Shown here in pieces: positions 1 to 8,495 of a stretch of 13,500 nt of DNA. The first letter of the stretch is position 1, and each line of letters begins with the position of its first letter. Both the position numbers and the translations under genes were made by a program. This DNA comes from Neocallimastix lanati (nom. inval.). Its lineage: Eukaryota; Neocallimastigomycota; Neocallimastigomycetes; Neocallimastigales; Neocallimastigaceae. The stretch lies in assembly GCA_016946835.1 (NCBI GenBank), contig JACVTC010000124.1, forward strand, positions 534,001-547,500, written 5' to 3'. The notes below the pieces were generated by a model. It was not told where the DNA came from, did not search any database, and saw only the letters and a program-made list of their open reading frames with translations.

Positions 1-610
1 TTAGTATTATAAAATATTAAAAATATGAATGTATTGCATTTCGCCTTATTTTTATTTTATATAGTAGTGAATAAATAAATAAATAAAAAACTTTTATAAA
101 ATAAACCAATTATTAAATTATTATATTTTTTAAAAATATATATTGTATTTTTCATATTTTTAATAAATATTTCAAATATACATTTTAAATATTTATAATG
201 ATATTTATGTATTATGATAAAAATATAATACTTATAAAAGGAAATAATTAATATTTTAAATTATTTCTATTAGGCACTCTTAAAAAACTTTACTATTTTT
301 ACAAATAGTAATGTTCTTTTTGTTAGTTTATTATATTTGTATAAGTATAATATAAATATCTAAAATAACTTATTATTTAATAATATTATTATTACTTTAA
401 AAAAATTTTAATTTAATATTTATAATTAAATTTTCAAATAATCTATTAAGTTAAACATAATGTTCCTAAGTAAAAAAGATTTTTGTAAAATATAAATTTT
501 AATTAAAATATTTGATAAAAAATATTAAAAAGGAAATAATAATTTTAAAATGAATTTTTAAAAATAAAATAAAAAAAATATAGAATATAATAATATAGAA
601 GTACAAATAT
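1..610. other. AT-rich non-coding stretch
   Basis: Almost pure A/T sequence with no open frame of credible composition on either strand. The only features that stand out are a short less AT-rich patch near 35-50 and a small hairpin at 290-311. The stretch leads directly into the pentanucleotide satellite. I see no gene here. Confidence 0.7.
290..311. other. small perfect hairpin
   Basis: The arms TTACTATTT (290-298) and AAATAGTAA (303-311) are exact reverse complements separated by the 4-base loop TTAC, and a T-rich stretch follows on the + strand. In a bacterium this would resemble a terminator. In AT-rich eukaryotic DNA a 9-bp A/T-rich stem can easily arise by chance, and no gene ends here, so no function is claimed. 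Confidence 0.4.
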
Positions 611-630
611 ATAAAATAAAATAAAATAAA

Positions 631-720
631 CAGTAGAATTTGTATATAAAGTACAGATTGAATAAAATTAAATAAAATAAAAAGTAGAATATTAAATAAG
701 AAAGTACAGATTGAATAATA
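631..720. repeat. 90-bp composite block, copy 1
   Basis: First of four copies, identical by eye, of a 90-bp block made of two spacer variants joined by a short imperfect linker (AAAATTAAATAAAATAAAA). The other copies are at 830-919, 1014-1103 and 1577-1666. Only the pentamer runs between copies differ in length (109 and 94 bases between the first three copies), and by whole pentamers. Confidence 0.9.
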
Positions 721-829
721 TAAAATAAAATAAAATAAAATAAAATAAAATAAAATAAAATAAAATAAAATAAAATAAAATAAAATAAAATAAAATAAAA
801 TAAAATAAAATAAAATAAAATAAAATAAA

Positions 830-919
830 CAGTAGAATTTGTATATAAAGTACAGATTGAATAAAATTAAATAAAATAAAAAGTAGAATATTAAATAAGA
901 AAGTACAGATTGAATAATA
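830..919. repeat. 90-bp composite block, copy 2
   Basis: Same 90-bp block as at 631-720, with no difference seen. It begins CAGTAGAATTTGTATATAAA and ends TTGAATAATA, and pure TAAAA runs flank it on both sides. Confidence 0.9.
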
Positions 920-1013
920 TAAAATAAAATAAAATAAAATAAAATAAAATAAAATAAAATAAAATAAAATAAAATAAAATAAAATAAAATAAAATAAAAT
1001 AAAATAAAATAAA

Positions 1014-1103
1014 CAGTAGAATTTGTATATAAAGTACAGATTGAATAAAATTAAATAAAATAAAAAGTAGAATATTAAATAAGAAAGTACAGATTGAATA
1101 ATA
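1014..1103. repeat. 90-bp composite block, copy 3
   Basis: Same 90-bp block as at 631-720, with no difference seen. After it the array changes to the other two spacer variants until copy 4 at 1577. Confidence 0.9.
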
Positions 1104-1230
1104 TAAAATAAAATAAAATAAAATAAAATAAAATAAAATAAAATAAAATAAAATAAAATAAAATAAAATAAAATAAAATAAAATAAAATAAAATAAAATA
1201 AAATAAAATAAAATAAAATAAAATAAAATA

Positions 1231-1334
1231 ATAAGTAGAATATTAAATAAGAAAGTACAGATTGAATAAAGTAAAATAAAATAAAATAAAATAAAATAAA
1301 TAGTAGAATATGAATATAAAGTACAGATTGAATA
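1231..1334. repeat. 104-bp composite block, copy 1
   Basis: A second composite block: one spacer of the ATATTAAATAAGAA type, a short pentamer run carrying the odd unit AAAGT, and one spacer of the ATATGAATATAAAG type. The same 104 bases recur at 1804-1907, including the AAAGT variant, so the pair arose by duplication of a larger segment. Confidence 0.85.
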
Positions 1335-1576
1335 AAATAAAATAAAATAAAATAAAATAAAATAAAATAAAATAAAATAAAATAAAATAAAATAAAATAA
1401 AATAAAATAAAATAAAATAAAATAAAATAAAATAAAATAAAATAAAATAAAATAAAATAAAATAAAATAAAATAAAATAAAATAAAATAAAATAAAATAA
1501 AATAAAATAAAATAAAATAAAATAAAATAAAATAAAATAAAATAAAATAAAATAAAATAAAATAAAATAAAATAAA

Positions 1577-1666
1577 CAGTAGAATTTGTATATAAAGTAC
1601 AGATTGAATAAAATTAAATAAAATAAAAAGTAGAATATTAAATAAGAAAGTACAGATTGAATAATA
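1577..1666. repeat. 90-bp composite block, copy 4
   Basis: Fourth copy of the block at 631-720, again without a visible difference although it lies 563 bp from copy 3. The long pure pentamer run ends just before it. Confidence 0.9.
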
Positions 1667-1803
1667 TAAAATAAAATAAAATAAAATAAAATAAAATAAA
1701 ATAAAATAAAATAAAATAAAATAAAATAAAATAAAATAAAATAAAATAAAATAAAATAAAATAAAATAAAATAAAATAAAATAAAATAAAATAAAATAAA
1801 ATA

Positions 1804-1907
1804 ATAAGTAGAATATTAAATAAGAAAGTACAGATTGAATAAAGTAAAATAAAATAAAATAAAATAAAATAAATAGTAGAATATGAATATAAAGTACAGA
1901 TTGAATA
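1804..1907. repeat. 104-bp composite block, copy 2
   Basis: Repeats 1231-1334 over its full length, including the variant pentamer AAAGT. Blocks of the first type at 1014 and 1577 precede the two copies in the same order, which indicates duplication of a segment of about 570 bp. Confidence 0.85.
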
Positions 1908-2338
1908 AAATAAAATAAAATAAAATAAAATAAAATAAAATAAAATAAAATAAAATAAAATAAAATAAAATAAAATAAAATAAAATAAAATAAAATAAAA
2001 TAAAATAATAAGTAGAATATTAAATAAGAAAATACAGATTGAATAAAATAAAATAAAATAAAATAAAATAAAATAAATAGTAGAATATGAATATAAAGTA
2101 CAGATTGAATAAAATAAAATAAAATAAAATAAAATAAAATAAAATAAAATAAAATAAAATAAATAGTAGAATATGAATATAAAGTACAGATTGAATAAAA
2201 TAAAATAAAATAAAATAAAATAAAATAAAATAAAATAAATAGTAGAATATGAATATAAAGTACAGATTGAATAAAATAAAATAAAATAAAATAAAATAAA
2301 ATAAAATAAAATAAAATAAAATAAAATAAAATAAAATA

Positions 2339-2444
2339 ATAAGTAGAATATTAAATAAGAAAATACAGATTGAATAAAATAAAATAAAATAAAATAAAAT
2401 AAAATAAAAAGTAGAATATTAAATAAGAAAATACAGATTGAATA
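2339..2444. repeat. paired-spacer block, copy 1
   Basis: Two spacers of the ATATTAAATAAGAAAATACAG form separated by a short pentamer run. The same arrangement recurs at 2651-2751 and is one pentamer shorter there. The AATACAG form marks the right-hand sub-family of the array. Confidence 0.8.
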
Positions 2445-2650
2445 AAATAAAATAAAATAAAATAAAATAAAATAAATAGTAGAATATGAATATAAAGTAC
2501 AGATTGAATAAAATAAAATAAAATAAAATAAAATAAAATAAAATAAAATAAAATAAAATAAAATAAAATAAAATAAAATAAAATAAAATAAAATAAAATA
2601 AAATAAAATAAAATAAAATAAAATAAAATAAAATAAAATAAAATAAAATA

Positions 2651-2751
2651 ATAAGTAGAATATTAAATAAGAAAATACAGATTGAATAAAATAAAATAAA
2701 ATAAAATAAAATAAAAAGTAGAATATTAAATAAGAAAATACAGATTGAATA
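2651..2751. repeat. paired-spacer block, copy 2
   Basis: Second copy of the arrangement at 2339-2444, shorter by one TAAAA unit between the two spacers. This again shows that whole composite segments were duplicated and that the pentamer runs then changed length. Confidence 0.8.
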
Positions 2752-2990
2752 AAATAAAATAAAATAAAATAAAATAAAATAAAATAAATAGTAGAATATG
2801 AATATAAAGTACAGATTGAATAAAATAAAATAAAATAAAATAAAATAAAATAAAATAAAATAAAATAAAATAAATAGTAGAATATGAATATAAAGTACAG
2901 ATTGAATAAAATAAAATAAAATAAAATAAAATAAAATAAAATAAAATAAAATAAAATAAAATAAAATAAAATAAAATAAAATAAAATAAA

Positions 2991-3150
2991 TATGAAATAT
3001 AATAAAATAAAAAAATTATTTGAATTATAATAAAAATACAAATATTAATAAAAATAATATAAAATAAAATAAATAAATATTTGAATTATAATAAATTGCA
3101 AGTATCAGTCGAAATAAAATAAAATAATATAAAATAAATAAATATGCAGT
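2991..3150. repeat. decayed edge of the satellite
   Basis: After 2990 the pentamer periodicity breaks up. A short unit ATTTGAATTATAATAAA occurs near 3017 and again near 3078. Each copy lies next to irregular AAAATAAAATAATATAAAATAAA runs, and one is followed by the less AT-rich GCAAGTATCAGTCG. This looks like an older, mutated edge of the array. The boundary is approximate. Confidence 0.6.
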
Positions 3151-4296
3151 GAAATAATAATATATAATATGATAAAAAAAAATAAATAAGATATTGATAT
3201 GAAATTAATATAAAAACTGAATTTAGCAACAAATAAATTTTATAATAAAGTAAATGATATAGCATATATATATGTTAACATGAATTTTATTATAATTTTT
3301 ACAGTATTATTAATGTAAATTATTATAAATTATTATATTTCCATATAATAAACAAACTTTATAGTTAAAAAATAGTATAAAAAAAATATTATTATATTAT
3401 TATTAAATAAATAAATGAATAAATTAATAAATAAATAAAAATTTTCAAAATATGGCGAATGTAAATCATCTTTTTTTTTGAAATATATCACATTTTAAAT
3501 ATTTTTAATAATTATTTTTTCAAAGAAATTATATGTGCCATTTTATTTTAATGTTTTAAATATTATATTCATAAATAAAAATTTATAAAAAATAAAATAA
3601 GCCACATTCCGAAACGCACCACCCTCAGTGTAATTTTATAATATTTATTGAGACTAATTCAATATCACATGACATTTCAAAAATTAATGGTTAAAAAATG
3701 TACATAAATAGATATATAGCATTATTTGGTAAATTTTTATAAAAAATATATATATTATAATGTATTATAGTATATTATTTAATTTATTATTTAAATTTAT
3801 TATAATTGTTAGTATTTAAATATTTATGTATTCATATATATATGAAAAAACAAAAAAAAATAAATAAATAAAAACTATTATAAAAAATATTATAAAAATA
3901 TTTATATATAATTTTTTATTTTTGTTCCTTTATATAATAAAAAGAAAAAATATATATATATAAATTTTTTTATTTTTTATAATTAAATTAATAAAGATTA
4001 AATATATAGTAAAAATTCAATAAATCATAATTATTTATACATTATTATTATTCAAATATAAAAAAAAAAAATAAAATAAAAAAATAAAAATAAAAATAAA
4101 AATAAAAATCATCACTTACTTCAAAAAGAAATTATTATTACTGAAAATTAAAAAATAAAAATTATAATTAAAAGATAAAAAAAAAATAAAAATAAAAAAA
4201 TAAAAAATAAATTATTTAAAAATAAAAAATAAAATCTAATATTTAAATTTTTCAATTTATTTATTAATATATATAATACAAATTTAAATAAAAAGA
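3151..4296. other. upstream region of the first transporter
   Basis: About 1.1 kb of AT-rich DNA with no credible gene. It holds one GC-richer islet at 3601-3631, AT dinucleotide runs near 3745-3760 and 3945-3960, and A-rich TAAAAA-type runs from about 4060 to 4260 that form the immediate leader of the gene at 4297. The core promoter should lie here, but no TATA box or start site can be picked out against this base composition. Confidence 0.6.
3601..3631. promoter_or_regulatory. GC-rich islet upstream of transporter 1
   Basis: GCCACATTCCGAAACGCACC and the following ACCCTCAGTGT form about 31 bases with roughly half G/C, in a region of over 1 kb that is about 90 percent A/T. It lies about 670 bases before the start codon of the transporter. 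The three + strand frames through it end within a few dozen codons, so a coding remnant is not obvious. A cluster of transcription-factor sites is possible, but this is inference from composition alone. Confidence 0.25.
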
Positions 4297-6054
4297 ATGG
4301 ATAAAACTCCAGAGGAAAAGGATATTGTCCATGAAGATATCCATAATAGAAAAGAGGTAATAAATAATAAAGAATCAAATGAAAATCAAAATGAAATTGA
4401 AAATAAGAAAATAAATGAAAATCAAAATGAAATTGAAAATAAGAAAATAAATGAAAATCAAAATGAAATTAAAGATAAAAAATCAGATAAAAATCAAATT
4501 GAAATCTCTGATAAAGAACATGAAGAATTAGCTAAAAAGAGATATTTAGAAATATCAGATAAGAAACGAACCCAAATTTTCATCAATGTTAATATTTCAT
4601 GTATTGCTGGAATTATGTTACAAACTGCTTTAACAACTGCTTTACCACCAATTATAAAAGAATTTAAAATTAGTGTTAATACTGGACAGTGGTTAACAAG
4701 TGGTTTCAGCTTAGCTATGTCCATTATGATTCCATTATCTTCTTATCTTATTACAAGATTCAGAACTAGAAGATTATTTTTAACAGCTATTATTTTATTT
4801 TTAACTGGTTTAACAATAGCCTTATTTTCTGTAAATTTCCCAATGATGTTAGCTGGTAGATTGATTCAAGCTTGTGGTAGTGGTCTATTATCTTCCATGG
4901 GTCAAGTTATTATATTAACTATATATCCACCAGAAAAAAGAGGTTCTGCTATGGGTTGGTATGGTTTATCTGTGGGAGCTGCACCAGTTATTGCTCCAAC
5001 CATTGCTGGATTATTAGCAGATACTGTGGGTTGGAGATTTATTTTCGTTGTTTCCATTGCTATTATGGTATGTACATTAATCTATACTTTATTTGTATTC
5101 ACAGATGTCTTACCAAATAAAATGGTAAAATTTGATGTTTTTTCCTTTATTTTAAGTGCTTTTACATTTGGTGGAATTACTTTAGCAATTGGTAATTTTG
5201 GTGCTTATGATTTTATTAGTTATCAAGTTGGAATGGTATTACTCATTGGTATAGTAGCTTCTATACTCTTCATATATCGTCAATTACATTCTAAATCACC
5301 TTTTTTAGATATTAGAGTATGTAAAAATATGAGTTATGCTATTGCCTCCATAACAACCATCGCTATTAATTTAATTAATATGGGTTCAGCTGTTATTTTC
5401 CCACTTTACTTCCAACAAGTGAAACATAAATCAGCTACTATTTCTGGTTTAGCTGTTTTACCAGGTTCATTATCTCTGGCATTCATCAGTCCATTTGCTG
5501 GTAAGATATATGATAAAATGGGCATAAAAATTTTATTACTTTTTAGTGGTATCGTCTCCACTTTAAGTAATTTAAGCTTATTTTTTATTACAATTAATAC
5601 TAATATATGGGTCGTTGCCATTATCAATATTGCACGTTGTATTGCCCTTGGTGTAATAACTATGCCTGTCATTACTTGGGGGATGAGTAAGATTCCCGCT
5701 TCTAAAACTACAGACGGTTCTGCTACAATTAATTCCTTTAGAATTGTAAGTGGTGCCATTGGTACAGCATTATTTGTATCCGTGATGACTACAGTGGCAA
5801 ATGCAGTCAAAGATACCAAAAATGAACCTCAACTCTTTGGTATTAATATAGTATTTTTAATAATGGCCGTTCTGTCTTTTATTATTTTATTATTTGGTAT
5901 ATTTGGGTGTGAAAGTCGATCAGTACATAAGAAGAATAAAAGTAAAAAAGGAAAAAATGATATAAAAAATTCAATGAAAGAATTATTACCACCTTCAGAA
6001 TCTTCAGAAGAAATAAATAAATCAGGTGAAGTTGAAGTGATTATTAAAAATTAA
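4297..6054 (+). CDS. DHA2-family MFS transporter, LmrB/EmrB-like (585 aa)
   Basis: Probable proton-coupled multidrug or solute exporter of the major facilitator superfamily, DHA2 (14-helix) type, in a membrane. Residues 1-91 form a hydrophilic, charged tail. Helices start near residue 95. The family stretch QTALTTALPP (109-118) is followed by QWLTSGF (131-137). The loop 2-3 motif A equivalent is YLITRFRTRRLFL (150-162), helix 4 has GRLIQACGSG (187-196), and the helix 5 antiporter motif C equivalent is GAAPVIAPTIAG (227-238), preceded by PPEKRG. FQQV, SGLAVLPGS and DGSATINSFR further on are also typical of this branch. The tail after GCES (537-585) is cytosolic-looking and rich in K, S and E. 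The start is the first ATG after an in-frame stop at 4285. There is no intron. The closest look is to Firmicutes LmrB-type exporters rather than fungal DHA2 proteins (from memory of the family). The substrate is unknown. A paralogue lies at 8496. Confidence 0.9.
   Translation: MDKTPEEKDIVHEDIHNRKEVINNKESNENQNEIENKKINENQNEIENKKINENQNEIKDKKSDKNQIEISDKEHEELAKKRYLEISDKKRTQIFINVNISCIAGIMLQTALTTALPPIIKEFKISVNTGQWLTSGFSLAMSIMIPLSSYLITRFRTRRLFLTAIILFLTGLTIALFSVNFPMMLAGRLIQACGSGLLSSMGQVIILTIYPPEKRGSAMGWYGLSVGAAPVIAPTIAGLLADTVGWRFIFVVSIAIMVCTLIYTLFVFTDVLPNKMVKFDVFSFILSAFTFGGITLAIGNFGAYDFISYQVGMVLLIGIVASILFIYRQLHSKSPFLDIRVCKNMSYAIASITTIAINLINMGSAVIFPLYFQQVKHKSATISGLAVLPGSLSLAFISPFAGKIYDKMGIKILLLFSGIVSTLSNLSLFFITINTNIWVVAIINIARCIALGVITMPVITWGMSKIPASKTTDGSATINSFRIVSGAIGTALFVSVMTTVANAVKDTKNEPQLFGINIVFLIMAVLSFIILLFGIFGCESRSVHKKNKSKKGKNDIKNSMKELLPPSESSEEINKSGEVEVIIKN
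4378..4485 (+). repeat. three in-frame 36-nt repeats in transporter 1
   Basis: Within the N-terminal tail the 12-residue unit NENQNEIENKKI occurs twice without change (residues 28-39 and 40-51) and a third time as NENQNEIKDKKS (52-63). A looser fourth unit, DKNQIEISDKEH, follows. At DNA level this is a 36-bp tandem repeat, so unit number could change without breaking the frame. The paralogue at 8496 has no such tail. Confidence 0.95.
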
Positions 6055-6064
6055 AAACTTTATA

Positions 6065-6117
<53 letters not shown>

Positions 6118-6235
6118 TTTTTAAAGTATTTATATTAAAAATTGATATCAATCTATTAATTTATTTGAAAAAAAAAAAAAAAAAAAAAAAAAGGTTAAAA
6201 GGGTTAAAAGGGAGAATTGAAACAAACAAATATAC

Positions 6236-6266
<31 letters not shown>

Positions 6267-6313
6267 ATTATTATTATTTAAAATTTTTAAAATTTTTACT
6301 ATTTTTATTTTAG
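6055..6313 (+). other. 3' flank of transporter 1 with three poly(A) tracts
   Basis: The stop codon is followed by 18 bases and then a run of 43 A (6073-6115), a run of 25 A (6168-6192) and a run of 28 A (6236-6263). Between the last two lies GGTTAAAAGGGTTAAAAGGG, the only G-rich stretch nearby. The first run probably belongs to the 3' untranslated region or the termination region of the gene. No separate gene is visible. Confidence 0.7.
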
Positions 6314-6616
6314 ATTGTGAAAAGTAATTTAATGAATATATTTTTTATGTTCCTTCTTGGTTGAATTTTAGCTTTAGATCAGCTACATTTCAATACTGGG
6401 GAACAAAGACATTTAAAGAAAAAAAAAAAAAAAAAAAAAAAAAATCCTTTCACAACCAAGAGAGTCAACGAAGAATCAATATAATAAAAGAAGAACTTTT
6501 ATTACTAGTCCTCATAGTACATTTTACCCAATAATAATAATTATTCTTTATATAATGAATCTATGGAAATTGAATCTCCTAATAATATTTTTCTTGGTTC
6601 GAGGGAGAGAATTTAA
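6314..6616 (+). pseudogene. broken coding relic, family unknown
   Basis: This stretch has coding-like composition between A/T-only flanks but no single open frame. One + frame reads VKSNLMNIFFMFLLG, a TGA at 6362-6364, then LDQLHFNTGEQRHLKK into a 26-base A run (6419-6444), and on to PFTTKRVNEESI and a stop. From 6447 another frame reads RESTKNQYNKRRTFITSPHS, and from about 6518 the first frame resumes with ESMEIESPNNIFLGSRERI and a stop at 6614. A T-rich tract ending in TTTTAG just before 6314 looks like a splice acceptor. The best explanation is the 3' end of a decayed gene with frame breaks, one at the poly(A) run. I do not recognise the family. Alternatives are a real short terminal exon with assembly errors, or chance. 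Confidence 0.35.
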
Positions 6617-6831
6617 TTATCATCATACTATCTACTTTACAAGTATTAATTCTTTGTTTTATTTTATTAAATATTTTTTCCTAGAAGTGAACTTTATATT
6701 TTATTAAAGCTAATTTTTTTTTTTATATCGCAAATATTTATAATGTATTTCTTCATTTTTAATATGTACGATATATTCATATTATAATAATTAAGAAATA
6801 AAATAGTATAGTTTTATTTTCTTCTTAATCT

Positions 6832-6849
6832 AAAAAAAAAAAAAAATTA

Positions 6850-6886
<37 letters not shown>
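6832..6886. repeat. 55-bp A/T palindrome
   Basis: A run of 15 A (6832-6846), then about 25 bases of TA dinucleotide, then a run of 15 T (6872-6886). The whole segment is almost its own reverse complement, so it could form a hairpin or cruciform. Such structures can arise from slippage alone, and no gene boundary is attached to it. Confidence 0.8.
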
Positions 6887-7188
6887 ATTTATTAATACAG
6901 TAATAGTATTAAAATCTTTTAATATATCAAAAAATATTTCTAAAGCATCAATGAAGATATTTTTATTTATTGTTTTTATTAATATATCTATTCGTTTATT
7001 TAAAAAAATATTTTAAAAGAGGAAAGCAAAAAAAAAAATAAAAAAAAAAATTATTTTACTGATTTTTATCAATGAAATAATAATAATAAAAAATTAATTT
7101 CAAATTAATAGATTACTAGTAATACTAACTACTTTAGAATTACTATTTGTTTAAAATAACAATTACCTTAACAAAAAATTAAAATAAA

Positions 7189-7220
<32 letters not shown>

Positions 7221-7495
7221 TTAAACTATTTTACTTTTGTTTTAATTTATTTATAAATATATATTATTTTTACTTTATTTATTTCAATTTAAAACTAAAA
7301 TAAATTTTAAAAAAAATTATTCAATGTAAAACTAAATATAATTTAAATAAAAAAAAAATTTTTTTTCAATCGTGAATTTATTAATAAAATTATTATTTTA
7401 TTAATAAATAAAAGGATAAATTTTTTATTTATAAATATATATAATACTACTTTTCTACTTTTTTCTATTGATATTACTAATTAATAAAAATTAAA

Positions 7496-7538
<43 letters not shown>

Positions 7539-7929
7539 TTGATTTATTTAATTATGTTTTATTTAAAAAATTTTTTTAAAAAATTTTTAAATGTTTTTTA
7601 TTTAAAATAGATAATAAATTTACATATATATTACATAATATTATATTATATTATAAATGTTTATTATATGTTTATTATATAAATAAATTTTAAAATATCA
7701 TGATTTATCAAAATTTAAAATCAATTAAGTTCAGTTGATGAAGGAAAAATATTGGTGGATTAATTTAATAATAAGTAAATAAATATAAATAAATAAATAA
7801 ATAAATAAAAAAAAAAAAAAAAGGAAATATAAAAGGAAAATATTATAAAAAAAAATTTTTTTATTTTATTTTTTTATTATTCATATTATACATTATAAAA
7901 AAATAAAAAAAAATATTTATAAAAAAAAT

Positions 7930-8010
7930 ATATTAAAAGAAAAAAAAAATATTAAAAGAAACAAAAAATTAAAAGAAAAAAAAAAAATTAAAAGAAAAAA
8001 AAAAATTAAA
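7930..8010 (+). repeat. A-rich minisatellite ATTAAAAGAAAAAAA
   Basis: Four to five imperfect units of about 17-19 bases, each ATTAAAAG followed by a run of A (one copy has AAAC within the A run). The unit boundaries are imperfect. It lies about 490-570 bases upstream of transporter 2. Confidence 0.6.
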
Positions 8011-8086
8011 AAAAGAAAAATAGTAGTAAATTATATTTAATTATATTTATTTAAAAGAATATATATATATATTTTTTATTTATACC

Positions 8087-8108
8087 AAACCACATATAAA
8101 CCACATAT
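8087..8108 (+). promoter_or_regulatory. 11-bp tandem duplication AAACCACATAT
   Basis: AAACCACATAT occurs twice in direct contact (8087-8097 and 8098-8108), about 390 bases before the start codon of transporter 2. The two C-rich cores are one helical turn apart, as is common for paired factor sites. CCACAT also occurs in the islet upstream of transporter 1 (3602-3607). A regulatory role is only a suggestion. Confidence 0.25.
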
Positions 8109-8495
8109 TAATCATCAAAAAAAAAAAAAAAAAACGTTATATCAATAAAAAGTATAAAATTAATTTATAATAATTTATGAATTTAAAAATAAAAAATTTA
8201 TGTAAGGTAGAAACTAAAATATAAAAGGAAAAAAAAATAATAAATAAACCTAATAATAAAATAAAAGTTTAAGAAATAGAATATATTATTTATCTCAATT
8301 TTTAGAATTATTTTAAACAAGAAAAAAAAAAAATAAAATAAAATAAAATTAAATTAAATTATCTTGAAATTTATTTTACTTAAGTTTTTTTTTTTTTTTT
8401 TTAGAAAATAATAATATTAACGATAAGAAAATAATTAAATAAAATAAAATAAAATAGATAAAAGATAAAAAAAAAAAAAAATAAAAAAAAAAAAA

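Larger units (their letters stand above)
611..2990. repeat. nested (TAAAA)n satellite with spacer units
   Basis: About 2.4 kb of the pentanucleotide TAAAA in tandem, interrupted by about two dozen copies of a 30-36 bp spacer that usually ends in GTACAGATTGAATA. Three spacer variants are visible: one with AGTAGAATTTGTATATAAAG, one with AGTAGAATATTAAATAAGAA, and one with AGTAGAATATGAATATAAAG. The longest uninterrupted pentamer run is about 246 bases (about 1331-1576). In the right half many copies of the second variant read AATACAG instead of GTACAG, so the array has left and right sub-families. The minus strand has a long open frame here that reads as a repeating F-Y-F-I-L string. This is simply a 5-bp repeat read over a 15-bp period without a stop codon, and it is not a gene. 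Confidence 0.95.
6617..8495. other. AT-rich spacer upstream of transporter 2
   Basis: Nearly 1.9 kb without a credible open frame. It contains a 55-bp palindrome (6832-6886), an AT dinucleotide run (about 7188-7214), a run of 33 A (7501-7533), several palindromic A/T blocks (for example 7561-7590), an A-rich minisatellite (about 7930-8010), and an 11-bp tandem duplication (8087-8108). The promoter of the transporter at 8496 should lie in its right part. Confidence 0.6.

Noticed and set aside
611-2990. CRISPR-like array of repeats and spacers
   Set aside because: Here the spacer-like units are the conserved part, the intervening DNA is a microsatellite, and no cas genes exist; the setting is eukaryotic.
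1638-3041. 467-codon open frame on the minus strand
   Set aside because: It is the TAAAA satellite read in reverse. A 5-bp repeat has a 15-bp reading period with no stop, giving endless F-Y-F-I-L; no start context or non-repeat coding sequence.
4148-4378. 76-codon minus-strand frame over the transporter 1 leader
   Set aside because: Made of A/T-run residues (F, L, I, Y) and overlaps the start of a clear gene on the other strand.
5406-5819. 137-codon minus-strand frame inside transporter 1
   Set aside because: Antisense shadow of a well-supported MFS coding region; similar shadows lie inside transporter 2 (9329-9949).
6354-6461. 9-bp inverted repeat TCTTGGTTG / CAACCAAGA
   Set aside because: Too short, and no transposase, target-site duplication or extended ends are visible.
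6590-6612. tRNA T-arm-like GGTTCGAGGG
   Set aside because: The arm pairs poorly and there is no acceptor, D or anticodon stem around it; it fits better as part of the coding relic.
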